A stretch of DNA of 64,000 nucleotides from Hymenobacter ruricola (GCF_015694525.1 NZ_JADQDM010000009.1:124001-188000); one strand, 5' to 3'. Positions 1-9,009 are shown, counted from the first letter of the stretch. Translations and numbers: made by a program. The notes: generated from the sequence alone by a model not told the origin.

Positions 1-40
1 AGCGGTTTTTTGCATAGCGAGGGAGCGTTTGCAGCGTGCT

Positions 41-238
41 TGTCATTGCGAGCGGAGCGAAGCAATCCGTCCTGGTCTCAGCGACAAACCTAATAATGTG
101 ACAAAGCTGTTGCCACACGGGTAATTACACTGTGCAGCGCAAAGCCAAATACCTTACGCCAGAAAAGGTGTCTGGTTAGTCAGAAAAGGTCGCGCTTTGA
201 GAGGAAGGATTGCCACGGCCTGCGGCCTCGCAATGACA
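41..238. repeat. Imperfect inverted repeat of the TGTCATTGCGAG type
   Basis: The left end (41-68) reads TGTCATTGCGAGCGGAGCG and runs on to AGCAATCC. The right end (207-238) is its imperfect inverse, starting GGATTGCC and ending GCAATGACA. The two ends would form a long hairpin around a 138-bp spacer, in which the 10-mer CAGAAAAGGT occurs twice. The stretch upstream of 249 holds no recognisable gene. The element lies just downstream of the stop codon of the minus-strand S1 protein. Confidence 0.6.
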
Positions 239-248
239 GCCGAACCCC

Positions 249-1085
249 TTACTTCAATACCGTTGCTTCCGGCTCCAGCGTCACCAGTCCCTGCCGAAAC
301 AGGGCGCCTACTGCCTTTTTGAATACCTTTTTGCTCATGCCCACGCGGCGGTACACGTCCTCGGCCAGGCTCTTGTCGCCCAGCGGCAGGCGCCCGCCGG
401 GCGCGGCCTTGAGGGCCTTGAGCAGCGTGTCGGTGGCCGATTCCACTTCGCCGTAGCCGGTCTGCTGCAGGCGCACGTCGAGCTTGCCATCGGGGCGAAT
501 TTGCTTGAGGAAGCCGGGCAGGGTTTCGCCCAGGCGCAGGGGCCGGAATACCTCGTTGTGAAACAGCAGCCCCTGGTGCGTGCCGTTCACAATGACGGGG
601 TAGCCCAGCTCGGTTTCGTCGGCCACCAGCAGGCGCACCTCGTCGCCGGGCTGGCCGGGGAAGGGCGTGTTTTTCAGAAACTGCTTCCACTTGGTAGAGG
701 CCACCAGCCGGTCGCTTTCCTCGTCGAGGTACACGTACACCAGCACCCGCTCGCCCACGCGTAGGTCGCGGCGCTGGTTGCGGTAGGGCAGGAGCAGGTC
801 TTTCTCCAGGCCCCAGTCCAGGAAGGCGCCGGCCGGGCCGTGGTCCTTCACGGTGAGGGCGGCGAAGCTGTCGACCAGCGCCAGGGGCCGCAGGTTGGTG
901 GCAATGAGGCGGTCTTCCGAGTCGCGGTACACGAACACGCGCACCACGTCGCCCACGCGGGTGCCGGCCTCCACGTATTTTTCGGGCAGCAGCAGGTCGC
1001 CGTCGTCGGAGGTGAGGTAGAGGCCGATGCTGGTTTCGCGGGCTACTTCGAGGTCGTTGTAATCGCCGAGGAGGAGGCTGGCCAT
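249..1085 (-). CDS. cvfB: CvfB-like S1 RNA-binding protein
   Basis: The 278-residue protein resembles the CvfB/YitL family, which has tandem S1 RNA-binding modules and a C-terminal winged helix. Beta-rich S1-like modules occupy about residues 1-210, with blocks such as VGDVVRVFVYRD and VGERVLVYVYLD. The last 60 residues (DVYRRVGMSKKVFKKAVG region) fit the winged helix. Start chosen at MASLLLGDYND (1085); the open frame continues upstream into a palindromic repeat and is unlikely to be translated there. Family members are cytoplasmic RNA-binding proteins; the role here is inferred. It is monocistronic, divergent from the SPFH gene. Confidence 0.85.
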   Translation of the reverse strand: MASLLLGDYNDLEVARETSIGLYLTSDDGDLLLPEKYVEAGTRVGDVVRVFVYRDSEDRLIATNLRPLALVDSFAALTVKDHGPAGAFLDWGLEKDLLLPYRNQRRDLRVGERVLVYVYLDEESDRLVASTKWKQFLKNTPFPGQPGDEVRLLVADETELGYPVIVNGTHQGLLFHNEVFRPLRLGETLPGFLKQIRPDGKLDVRLQQTGYGEVESATDTLLKALKAAPGGRLPLGDKSLAEDVYRRVGMSKKVFKKAVGALFRQGLVTLEPEATVLK

Positions 1086-1135
1086 AGGGTCGGGCGTTTG
1101 GGGTGAAGGGGCAAAGGTCGGGCGAAAATTTGGAG

Positions 1136-1223
1136 GTAGGGGCGGGGCCTGCCCCCGCCCGGACGTTCGCACAACTTCAACGGCGCCGTTCAACGTCCGG
1201 GCGGGGGCAGGCCCCGCCCCTAC
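1136..1223. repeat. REPIN-like element, family A (paired REPs)
   Basis: Two inverted copies of a GC-rich palindrome face each other. The left copy begins GTAG at 1136 and continues GGGCGGGGCCTGCCCCCGCC. The right copy is its reverse complement and ends CTAC at 1223. The spacer is about 30 bp. The GTAG tetranucleotide followed by a palindrome is the published hallmark of REP sequences mobilised by RAYT transposases. The element sits in the divergent region between the cvfB-like and SPFH genes. Confidence 0.75.
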
Positions 1224-1242
1224 GCCGCCCGGCTTATTTCCG

Positions 1243-1250
1243 TAAGTTTG
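1243..1250 (+). promoter_or_regulatory. Candidate Bacteroidetes -7 element (TAAGTTTG)
   Basis: TAAGTTTG matches the Bacteroidetes sigma consensus TAnnTTTG and lies 22 bp before the SPFH start codon. No clear -33 TTG box is visible because the upstream DNA is the GC-rich family A repeat. Confidence 0.4.
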
Positions 1251-1272
1251 GGCCTTCCCTTTTCCCGTCGCT

Positions 1273-2322
1273 ATGTTCGGTCTCGGCTACGCCAAATTCG
1301 ATTCGATAACCTACGTTATCCAGTACAAAAACGGCAAAGTGGTGCGCGAGGGGCGCGGGCTGGCCTTTTTCTACTCCACCTTCAACAGCTCCATCGCGGC
1401 CGTGCCGCTGGCCTCCAACGACCTGCCGTTCATTTTCAACGAAACCACGGCCGACTACCAAAGCATTACCATCCAAGGCCAGCTCAGCTACCGCGTGCGC
1501 GACCCGCGCCAGCTGGCCGAGCTGCTCGATTTCACGGTGAACAGCCTGGGCATCTACAAGAAAAACGACCTCGAAAAGCTCAACCAGCGCCTCGTGAACG
1601 AGGCCCAGACCGCCACCTCGGCCTACGCCCACAGCCTCACCCTCAAGGATGCCATCCGCTCCAACAAGTTCATTGAGGAGCAGATTCAGGCCGGGCTGCA
1701 AAGCTCGCCGGCCGTGGCCCAGCTGGGCATCGAGGTGCTGGGCGTGAACATCCTGGCCGTGAAAGCCACCCCCGAGATGGAGCGCGCCCTGGAGGCCGAC
1801 GCCCGCGAGCGCCTGCAGCAGGAAGCCGACCAGGCCATCTATGAGCGCCGCAACTTCGCCGTGGAGCAGGAGCGCCGCATCAAGGAAAGCGAGCTGAACA
1901 CCGACATTGCGGTGGAGGAAAAGCGCAAGCAGATTGACGAGAAACGCTCCGAAGCCCAGCTCCAGCGCGCCGCCAACGACCGCAAGCTGCGCGAGCTGCA
2001 GGTGCAGGCCGACATCGCCGTGGAAGCCAGCCGCGCCGACCTGCTTACCCAGCAAACCGCCAACCAGCGCCAGGCCGCCGACGCCCAGGGCTACGTGACC
2101 GAAGCCACCCTGCGGCCCTTCCGCGACCTGGACTGGCGCACCCTCACCGCCCTGCAAAACAACCCCGACCCGCGCCTCAACATCGCCCTGGCCTTCCGCG
2201 AGCTGGCCGAGAACGCCGGCAAAATCGGCACCCTCAACATCACCCCCGACCTGCTCGACAACCTGCTGGGCGACACGCCTGCGCCGGCCCCGGACGCCCC
2301 CAAGCCGCCCACGCGCCGGTAG
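1273..2322 (+). CDS. SPFH/Band 7 domain protein
   Basis: A 349-residue SPFH/prohibitin-like protein. The SPFH fold spans about residues 15-200 (QSITIQGQLSYRVRDPRQ, then the EVLGVNILAVKATPEM block). A charged coiled coil covers about 185-260 (RERLQQEADQAIYERR through RSEAQLQRAANDRKL). A Pro/Ala-rich tail ends the protein. There is no obvious signal peptide or N-terminal transmembrane helix, so membrane association would have to be peripheral. SPFH proteins form oligomeric membrane scaffolds. The next gene downstream, 175 bp away across a repeat cluster, is a NAD-kinase-fold protein. The TAG stop is the TAG of the family A REP that begins at 2319. Confidence 0.85.
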   Translation: MFGLGYAKFDSITYVIQYKNGKVVREGRGLAFFYSTFNSSIAAVPLASNDLPFIFNETTADYQSITIQGQLSYRVRDPRQLAELLDFTVNSLGIYKKNDLEKLNQRLVNEAQTATSAYAHSLTLKDAIRSNKFIEEQIQAGLQSSPAVAQLGIEVLGVNILAVKATPEMERALEADARERLQQEADQAIYERRNFAVEQERRIKESELNTDIAVEEKRKQIDEKRSEAQLQRAANDRKLRELQVQADIAVEASRADLLTQQTANQRQAADAQGYVTEATLRPFRDLDWRTLTALQNNPDPRLNIALAFRELAENAGKIGTLNITPDLLDNLLGDTPAPAPDAPKPPTRR

Positions 2323-2460
2323 GGGCGGGGCTTGCCCCCGCCCGCCGTTGAACGATGGGCCGCGCCGGCTGGTGTAGGGGCGGGGCCTGCCCCCGCCCAC
2401 CGTTGAACGGAATCGTTATGATGGTGCAAGCGTCCGGGCGGGGGCAGGCCCCGCCCCTAC
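2319..2460. repeat. Family A REP cluster (two direct copies, one inverted)
   Basis: Copies at 2319-2343 and 2374-2398 both read GTAGGGGCGGGG and onward. A third copy at 2436-2460 is inverted and ends CCCCTAC. The first GTAG supplies the SPFH stop codon. The cluster fills almost all of the space between the SPFH and NAD-kinase-like genes and could modulate their co-expression through mRNA structure. Confidence 0.75.
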
Positions 2461-2497
2461 ACCGTTCAGGCACCGAATCACCACCCCCGCCACCGAA

Positions 2498-3427
2498 ATG
2501 CCCAAAATCGAATACGCCATCATCGTGCGGGCCAAAACCCGGCTCGAACAGCTTAAGGCCCGCTACAACACCGCCGCCCAGGCCCGTTTCGTGGTGGAGC
2601 GCGCCGGCGGCAACTTCAGCGACTACGAAGCCGAGCAGGCCGCCCTCGACCTGGCCGTGAGCCAGGTGCAGCGCGAGCTGGCCCAGGTAGTGAAAAGCAA
2701 GGTGGTGGACCGCGAGTTTCTGCCCTCCTTCATTTTCGCCGACGACCAGGTGGTGGTGGTAGTGGGCCAGGACGGCCTGGTGGCCAACGCCGCCAAGTAC
2801 GTGCGCGGCCGGCCCCTGGTGGCCGTCAATCCCGACCCCGGCCGCTACGACGGCGTGCTGCTGCCGTTCCGCCCCGACACCTGCCGCGCCGCCGTGCAGG
2901 CCCTCGTGCGCGGGGCCGACGTGCCCATCCGCACCCAGCCGCTGGCCCAGGCCACCCTGCAGGACGGCCAGCGCCTGCTCGCCTTCAACGACCTGTTCAT
3001 CGGGGCGGCCTCGCACGTCTCGGCCCGCTACCGCCTCACCTTCGGCAAAGACACCGAGGAGCATTCCTCGTCCGGCATCATCGTAGCCACGCCGGCGGGC
3101 AGCACCGGCTGGCTCAGCTCCATCTTCAACATGGCCGCCGGCCTCGAAGACTTCCTGGGCACCGACCACGTGGCCGAGCAGCCCGCCCTACGCCCCGATG
3201 AGCTGCTGTTTGTGGTGCGCGAGCCTTTCCGCAGCCGGCGCACACAGTGTGGCCTGGTGGCGGGGCGGCTGCGCGCCCGCCAGCCCCTGCACGTCGAGTC
3301 GCTGATGCCCAGCGGCGGCGTCATCTTCTCCGATGGCGTGGAGGCCGACTTTCTGCGCTTCAACGCGGGCAGCGTGGCCACCATCGGCCCCAGCCAAGAG
3401 GTGACGCGGCTGGTGCAGCCGGGGTAG
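2498..3427 (+). CDS. Divergent NAD kinase-fold protein
   Basis: The 309-residue protein has the landmarks of the ATP-NAD kinase superfamily in diverged form. The nucleotide motif is GQDG at residues 90-93 instead of GGDG, keeping the catalytic Asp92. There is an ND pair at 164-165 where NAD kinases have NE, and TPAGST at 198-203. A C-terminal SGGVIFSDGVEADF block resembles the DG region. These support an NADK-like ATP- and dinucleotide-binding fold, but substrate specificity cannot be assigned and a general sugar-kinase label is unsafe. It follows the SPFH gene on the same strand, suggesting a functional pair. The start ATG at 2498 lies just after the repeat cluster. Confidence 0.75.
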   Translation: MPKIEYAIIVRAKTRLEQLKARYNTAAQARFVVERAGGNFSDYEAEQAALDLAVSQVQRELAQVVKSKVVDREFLPSFIFADDQVVVVVGQDGLVANAAKYVRGRPLVAVNPDPGRYDGVLLPFRPDTCRAAVQALVRGADVPIRTQPLAQATLQDGQRLLAFNDLFIGAASHVSARYRLTFGKDTEEHSSSGIIVATPAGSTGWLSSIFNMAAGLEDFLGTDHVAEQPALRPDELLFVVREPFRSRRTQCGLVAGRLRARQPLHVESLMPSGGVIFSDGVEADFLRFNAGSVATIGPSQEVTRLVQPG

Positions 3428-3600
3428 CGGGGGGCCGAATGGCCCCTTGCTTCTCTCACGTGACGGGTTTCGGTGATTGAGCCACGGGCCCGGCTGAGGC
3501 CATTATTTGGCCTGCGCGAGCTTTTCGGGCAGCCGGTCGCCGTTGACGCAGGCAGGAGAGCGGCCAACGCGGGTTTCGTGGGCTGCTGCCAGCCGCCTGG

Positions 3601-3646
3601 GCGCTTGCGCCGGGCCCCGCGCAGGCCGTGGCCCCGGCGCAAGCGC
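3601..3646. repeat. GC-rich hairpin
   Basis: GCGCTTGCGCCGGG (3601-3614) is mirrored by CCGGCGCAAGCGC ending at 3646, with one bulged base, around a short GC loop. It could act as a terminator stem for the plus-strand gene, but no T-run follows. Confidence 0.5.
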
Positions 3647-3669
3647 GTTTTCGGAGGGCCGGGAGGCTT

Positions 3670-3758
3670 GTGGTAATTATCGGGAAAACAAAAAATATTA
3701 CCACAACCCAGGTCCCTGCTTCTGTGGTAATATTTTTTGTTTTCCCGATAATTACCAC
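3670..3758. repeat. AT-rich perfect inverted repeat, 36-bp arms
   Basis: The arm 3670-3705 (starts GTGGTAATTATCGGG, ends ATATTACCACA) is exactly repeated in reverse complement at 3723-3758 around a 17-bp loop. Each arm also carries self-complementary ends (GTGGTAAT and ATTACCAC), so each can fold alone. The outer ends read GTGG and CCAC, fitting the GTRG rule for REP elements. Its AT-rich composition stands out in a GC-rich region. Confidence 0.8.
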
Positions 3759-3773
3759 ACCCTCTTGCGCACC

Positions 3774-3802
3774 AATGCCTCCGGCCACGGGCCGGAGGCA
3801 TT
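3774..3802 (-). terminator. Stem-loop downstream of the T9SS gene
   Basis: AATGCCTCCGGCC (3774-3786) pairs perfectly with GGCCGGAGGCATT (3790-3802) around the loop ACG. It lies 25 bp beyond the stop of the minus-strand T9SS gene. There is no good T-run, so Rho-independent activity is uncertain. Confidence 0.5.
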
Positions 3803-3827
3803 GCATAATAGAAGCCGAAGCCGCCCG

Positions 3828-5672
3828 CTAATAGCGCACGAGGCGCTTGCTAAAGCTGCCGGCGCTGGTGTTCACGCGCACGGCGTACACGCCCGGGGGC
3901 AGGCCGCGCAGGTCCAGGGCCACGGCGAGCGCGCCGCCCGCGGGCCGGGCCTCGGGGCGGAGCACCGCGCGGCCCAGGGCGTCGAGCACGGCCACGGCCA
4001 CGGGGCCGGGCGGGAGCTGGTCGAGGGCGAGGGTGGCCGCGTCGTGGGCGGGGTTGGGAAACAGTTCCGCGCGGGCGGCCAGGGCGCGGCCGCGCTGGGC
4101 GGCGGTGGGCCGGCCGAAGGGGTAGAGCGTGAGCGTGCCGGTGCAGCCCAGGTTATTCGTCACGGTGAGCGTGACGGGCGTGCCGGGGGCGGGCGCCCGG
4201 GCGTAGCGGTAGCGCAGGGTGCCGCCGGCGGCGGTTTCGCGCACGGCGCCGTCGCCGAGCTCCCAGCGGAAGGCCACGTTTTGGGCGTGGCGCGGGCCGG
4301 CGCTGCTGAGCTCGGTGAGCACGAGCGAGTCGGGGTGGGCCGGGTCGAGGGGGCGCCAGCCGGCGTTCGCCTGCGGGGGGTAGCGGCAGTAGTCGGGCAC
4401 GAAGGGCGCGCCCACCGGGGCCCCGGCGGCCCCCTGCCCGCCGATGCCCAGGCCGTAGAAGCGCTGCTTGTAGGCGGTCTGGGCCGGGGTGTCGTAGACG
4501 TAGGCCGAACCCCAGACCATGAGCGAGTCGCCGGGCTCGTGCACCAGCCGCGCCGGAATAGCGCCCAGGGAGGCCGCGCCGGGCACGCCGTAGGGGCCGT
4601 AGGCGCGCACCGGCTGGCCCGCGGCCGAGTAGCGCAGCACCTGGGTCTGGCCCGCGGCGGTGCCCGTGCGGGCGAGCAGCAGCAGGTCGCCGTTGCGTAG
4701 CTGGCGCAGGTCCACGACGTCGGAAGCGGCGGGCAGCGCCACCTGCCACTGCACCCGCCAGAGCGAATCGAGCTTGACCAGGCGCTTGACGTAGGCGTTG
4801 GCCGTCGTGCGCGGCTCGTACTCGGCGAGCACGGCCAGTCCCTGGTCGCTGGTCGGAATCAGGCGCAGGGCGTTGTCGAAGTCGCCCTCGGTGCCGAAGC
4901 GCTTGGTGCGCACCGTGTCGCCGGTGTGGGTGAACTCCACCAGGCGCCAGTCGAGGGAGAAGTACGCCGAGTTGGTCAGCGGCGTGCGCACGCCCACGTA
5001 GCCGCAGGCCACGTAGGCCCCGTTGGCTTGCAGGCGCAGGTCTGCGGTCCGGGCGTCACCGGGAAGGGTGCGCTCCCACACCAACTGGCCTTGGTTATCG
5101 AATCGGTTAAGGGTCTGCCTGTCCAGCCGGGTGAACCCCGTAGGCATGGTAAAGAACAGCGTGTTGGCCGCAACCACGTAGCCGTCGGGCGTACGCACCA
5201 AGCCGCCCATGCCGTAGCTGGTCTGCCGGCCGATGGGGTCGAGTCCATGGAAATTGGTCTGCCAGAGTACTTGCCCTTGCTGGTTTACTTTAGACAAGGT
5301 ATGTGTCTGGGCACTGCCGCGGCCGCCAAGCTGAGTTGCGCCGCACCAAGTGAAGGTGCCGTCGAGGTTGCTGGCTACATATTCGACACCGCTGTTTCGG
5401 GCAGAAAGCACCTGGGAACGCAGGGAATCGCCTTGGGCGTTGGTGTAGAGAAAATAAGGATGCAACTGACCGGAAACATCGACCGAACCAGCGTGCACGT
5501 ACAGGTTTGGGCCTAGCTTGGCGGAGCTAGTATAATAATTGGCAGTTTCAGTTAAGAACCCGCTTCGGTAGCTGTGCTGCCAGAGTGGTAGTTGGGCTTG
5601 GGCGCGGAGCCCGGCCACGAGTAACAGGAGCCCGGCCATCAAGGGTCCGGGTAGAAGGCGAAAGGGTTTCAT
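3828..5672 (-). CDS. T9SS-secreted protein with propeller-like repeats and PKD-like domain
   Basis: A 614-residue exported protein of unknown activity. MKPFRLLPGPLMAGLLLLVA with a following AQA site is a signal peptide, fixing the start at 5672. Residues about 30-420 hold propeller-like repeats (GGLVRTPDGYVVAA, LRLIPTSDQGLAVLAEY, LRQLRNGDLLLLAR). A PKD-like segment follows (AFRWELGDG). The last about 80 residues (ELFPNPAHDAATLAL to GVYAVRVNTSAGSFSKRLV) form a type A T9SS C-terminal sorting domain, so the protein should reach the cell surface or medium. It lies 13 bp downstream of another T9SS gene on the same strand, so the two probably form an operon. Confidence 0.8.
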   Translation of the reverse strand: MKPFRLLPGPLMAGLLLLVAGLRAQAQLPLWQHSYRSGFLTETANYYTSSAKLGPNLYVHAGSVDVSGQLHPYFLYTNAQGDSLRSQVLSARNSGVEYVASNLDGTFTWCGATQLGGRGSAQTHTLSKVNQQGQVLWQTNFHGLDPIGRQTSYGMGGLVRTPDGYVVAANTLFFTMPTGFTRLDRQTLNRFDNQGQLVWERTLPGDARTADLRLQANGAYVACGYVGVRTPLTNSAYFSLDWRLVEFTHTGDTVRTKRFGTEGDFDNALRLIPTSDQGLAVLAEYEPRTTANAYVKRLVKLDSLWRVQWQVALPAASDVVDLRQLRNGDLLLLARTGTAAGQTQVLRYSAAGQPVRAYGPYGVPGAASLGAIPARLVHEPGDSLMVWGSAYVYDTPAQTAYKQRFYGLGIGGQGAAGAPVGAPFVPDYCRYPPQANAGWRPLDPAHPDSLVLTELSSAGPRHAQNVAFRWELGDGAVRETAAGGTLRYRYARAPAPGTPVTLTVTNNLGCTGTLTLYPFGRPTAAQRGRALAARAELFPNPAHDAATLALDQLPPGPVAVAVLDALGRAVLRPEARPAGGALAVALDLRGLPPGVYAVRVNTSAGSFSKRLVRY

Positions 5673-5685
5673 GAGGACGGGTAGA

Positions 5686-8620
5686 TTAGTGGTTGACCAA
5701 TAAGCGACGGGTGGCGACAGTCCGGCCATTGACGAGCAAACTCACGGCGTACACCCCGTTGGGCAGCGCCTGCGTGGGCAGCGTGGCTTCGGTGCCGGCG
5801 GCTGATAGTGGCAGTTCCTGCACTACGGCGCCGTTGAGCAGGGAACGCACCACTATGGCCGCAGGTTGGTCAGCATCCGTTAGGGTGAGGTGGTAGCGAA
5901 GCACGATGCGGTCCGAGGCGGGATTGGGGGCGAGTGATTCTAGGGTATTGCTGGCAGTTGGGATAGTCACTGGTTTACCCTTCGGCGGATTGGGTGTGGT
6001 GCGGGCTTGAATGCCAGCATTGGGGTATCCGTCATTGGCACAGTCGTTACTTGACGTAATAGGAATGTTTCCCTGCGACGAGACAATCACATTGACAGTC
6101 GTCAAGGGGGCCATACCAAATTGATTGCCGTTGGCTACATCAAAAAATGTATCGTAGGCAAACGGCGCATTGGACGGGTCATTCCACACGTCTGTAATAT
6201 AGGGCGTATTATAATTGACAAAGTAGTTTTTCAGCAGGGTTGCGGCTAGGCTAGGAGGGGTCGCATTGGGCACCGCTCCCGTCAGCGTCACTTGGTAGTT
6301 GGCGTCGATGAAAATGCCGCGCGGGTAGCTGGCGCTGCCAAACCGGGAGGCCGCCGGCCACACGAAGGTGTTGCATTGCAACTGCACCCGGTAGTTCGGG
6401 CCGTAGCCCGGGGCGCCGGGCCCCACCAGGTGAATGCCGTAGACGCACCCCTCGAACTGGTTTTCGGTGATGGAACCGTCGACTTTCAGCTGCAGGCGCA
6501 GGCCCTCGTAGAGGTTGGTGAAGTAGTTGTTGCGCGGCAGGGAGTTGGTGTTGGGAAAGGCGGTGGCGCTGATGCCCACCTGCCGGTAGTGCACCGGGAA
6601 ATCATTCAGGCGCAGCACCGCCGGGCCGCTGAACTGGTTGCCTTGGGCGGTGGCAATCTGCCCGTTGGCGAGCACGCCGTAGGTTTCTTCCGGCGAGCTG
6701 CTGGGCGCCTGGGCATAGGCGGCGGCCAGCTGGGGCGGGTTGGCATCGTGCACGGCCGCCGTGGGCAGCTGGAAGGTGTTGCCGGTCAGGGGAAACATGA
6801 CGACGCTGGCCCCGTCGGTGCATACCCCGGCCACGTAGTTGTTTTCAAACCGATTGTTGGTCAGCGGGGACAAGACCGAGGCGCCCGCGGCGAATACCCC
6901 GAACATGCCGCGCTTGAGCTGGTTGCCGTCGAAGGCGATGTTGTCCCACAGGCGCGCGTCCAGCACGGCCACGTGCCGCAGGCTGTAGGAGAAGTCCGTG
7001 GCCGACTGGTACTGGTAGGGCGGCAACATGCCCAGCGGGGCCGAGTCGAAGGTGCAGCCGGTCACGCGGCCCTGGCGGTCACCCTGTTGCAGGTCCTGAA
7101 ACGTAATGCTCTGGTAGTTGAACAGAAAATCCGTATCGGCCAGTTGCAGGGGCGTGGGCTGCGCTTCCAGAAACACCACGCCCTGCAAGCTGTGGGCAAT
7201 GCCGGGCCGGCCGCCACCGGGGCCGGGGTGGCTGAGCAGGTTGCCCCCGGCGCGCACGTACACCCCGTCCCACATGTGGGAGCAGGCCGCCGTGAGGTGG
7301 CCGCCGGCCAGCTCCAGGGTGGCCTGGTCGTCTACGAACACCGACACGTCCTGCCCCAGGTATAGGGTGCTGCTCTCGGGCAGCGTGAACACGCCCTGCG
7401 TCAGGCGCAGGTTCAGGGGCACGTAGTAGTTGGTGTTGGGTTGCAGCTGCAGGTCCTGGGCCGTGTAGTTGCCCTGGTCCAGCACCGTCATTGCGAAGCC
7501 GGTGCCGGGGGTGATGCAGCACCGCACGTTCATCGTCACCTGGCTTTGGGTGGTGCCCTGGCCGGGCAGCGTCACCGTGAGGGTATACACGGTGGGCAGG
7601 GTGGCGGGGAGCACCGGCACGGTGGTTTGCAGGGTAGCGGACGAGAAGGTGGGGTCGGTGCTCGACGTCCACCGGTAAGTGGCGCCCACACCGGCGGGCA
7701 GGGCCAGCCCGTCCACGGGCAGGGTCACGCTCTTGCCGCAATCGGTCACAAAGTCCGGCCCCGCCTGGGGCACTTGCACCAGCAGGGCGTCGTCGGCGTA
7801 GTACTGCACGTCGGGCCGCACGGCCGGGGCCTGGGGGTTGGTGGTGGCGCCCGGCACGAAGGTGATGAAGGCGGCCGGCTCGAAGTAGCCGATGGTGAAA
7901 TACTGCTCGCCGCCCGCGGCCGCAAACAGCCCCCGCACCCGCTGCCAGCCGGCGCGGTCGTCCAGCACGGCGGCGTTGTCGTTCACCACCTGGTCTACTT
8001 GGGTCAGGAGCCCGTCGGTGGTCTGGGCGGGGTATTGCCGCGAGAGGGCCATGCCCAGGCTGCTCACGCGGCTGGCCGAGGCATCGGCCAGGCTCACCCA
8101 GTACTCGGCGTAGTAGAGGCGGCCGGCCGCCAGGGGCGTGGTGATGGGCGTGCCGGCATAGGAGCGGTGCTCCACCACGGGGCTGCCGTTGTTGCCGTAG
8201 CGGGCGTAGGCCCGGAAGCCCACGTAGCCGTTGCCCGAGCGGGCCGCCTGGCTGCCATACAGGTTATCGGGCACGCCGTAGCGCGCAGTATCCGGTTGCG
8301 CGTTGCCGGTGGCGCAGGCGTTGAACGGGTCGGACGCCGTGTTGTTCTGGTCCCACCAAAAGCACAGCTTCGAGGTGGAAGAGTTGGCCATGTTGCGGGG
8401 CTGCACCACCGTGCAGTTAAGCAGCGACTCGAAATTGGAGTTGCTCAGCAGGTTGCCGGTGGTGGCCGCGCTGGGCCGGCACTGAATCGCGGCCGGGCCG
8501 GCGAGCGCGGCCGGGGCCTGCGCCCGGGCCGTTAGCCCCCCCCCCCGCTGCCAAACCAACGGCGAGCAGGGCTTGGAGGAACACGGCGGGTAAGCCGCCA
8601 GTGGGTAGCATGTGTTTCAT
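5686..8620 (-). CDS. T9SS-secreted parallel beta-helix protein, signal peptide out of frame at a G11 tract
   Basis: The body (frame ending at 5686) has a CBM-like N-terminal region (SNSNFESLLNC), right-handed beta-helix-like repeats (ITENQFEGCVYGIHLVG, NRFENNYVAGVCTDGASV) and a T9SS tail (LESLAPNPASDRIVLRYHL to RRLLVNH). The only good signal peptide, MKHMLPTGGLPAVFLQALLA starting at 8620, is in another frame. It shifts at a run of eleven G on the coding strand (8546 to 8536). In the given sequence translation from 8620 ends at 8417 after 67 residues. With ten G the frames join as AAGGGLTARAQA, giving a normal signal peptide and a 977-residue protein. Either slipped-strand phase variation or a sequencing error explains this; the sequence alone cannot decide. 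Confidence 0.75.
8536..8546 (-). repeat. Homopolymer tract G11 inside a signal-peptide coding region
   Basis: Eleven C on the plus strand (G on the coding strand) fall right after the hydrophobic core of the signal peptide of the beta-helix protein. Loss of one base restores the reading frame. Confidence 0.85.
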
Positions 8621-9009
8621 GTGGAGTAGAGAAGTGAAAATGGTGAAGTAGGCGGGTAAGGTACAGCCCATTGCGCCACTCCCATCACAATACTCAAAAA
8701 AATAAATACTGCAGGGGCAAGAGCCGGGGCAGGGGGGGGCCGCCGGCCGTTTCGCCGCCAGAAAAAGCCCCTCGGCAACCCCGGCGCTGGCGCGGTTTTG
8801 GAAGCCACCAAGTGCCCGGTTCGCGCCGGCACCGACCGTTTCCTGGCCACCGTCGATGCCGCCCAGGTGCAGGACCAGGTTGACCGGCTCACGGCGGTGC
8901 TGGCCGGCATCGCGCAGCGCCGCTCGGAGCTGCCGGGCTAACTCTGCGGTAATGGCTGAAACCAAAAGCCCCCGGTGCCTGGCGCCGGGGGCTTCTTTTG
9001 TAGCGCGCA
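8621..9009. other. Intergenic region without a supported gene
   Basis: The plus strand has an open stretch from 8660 to 8941 without an ATG. Its last 45 codons (VLEATKCPVRAG, then LTAVLAGIAQRRSELPG and a TAA) have a coding-like look and are followed by a terminator hairpin. This may be the decayed end of a lost gene; it could not be matched to a family. A G8 run lies at 8732-8739. Confidence 0.3.
8964..8999 (+). terminator. Rho-independent-type terminator hairpin
   Basis: AAGCCCCCGG pairs with CCGGGGGCTT, with A-run before and CTTTT after. It sits 22 bp after the plus-strand TAA at 8941 and may also work for the minus strand, downstream of the arsenic operon. Confidence 0.6.

Larger units (their letters stand above)
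3428..3827. other. Gene-free spacer with three successive hairpins
   Basis: No credible gene lies between the NAD-kinase-like stop and the T9SS protein stop. The convergent spacer contains a GC-rich hairpin (3601-3646), a long AT-rich perfect inverted repeat (3670-3758) and a compact stem-loop (3774-3802). Open frames on both strands here have Arg/Ala/Pro-rich, low-information translations. Confidence 0.6.

Noticed and set aside
1136..1223. Riboswitch or rho-independent terminator reading of the family A palindromes
   Set aside because: Identical palindromes recur in unrelated contexts with GTAG/CTAC ends and no T-run, which fits REP elements better.
3507..4700. Long plus-strand open frame rich in Gly, Ala, Arg and His
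   Set aside because: It is antisense to the T9SS gene, and its low-complexity composition is the usual GC-rich shadow of a real gene.
8660..8941. Plus-strand open stretch ending in LTAVLAGIAQRRSELPG
   Set aside because: No ATG, only a late TTG, and no recognisable family; kept only as a possible gene remnant in the spacer entry.
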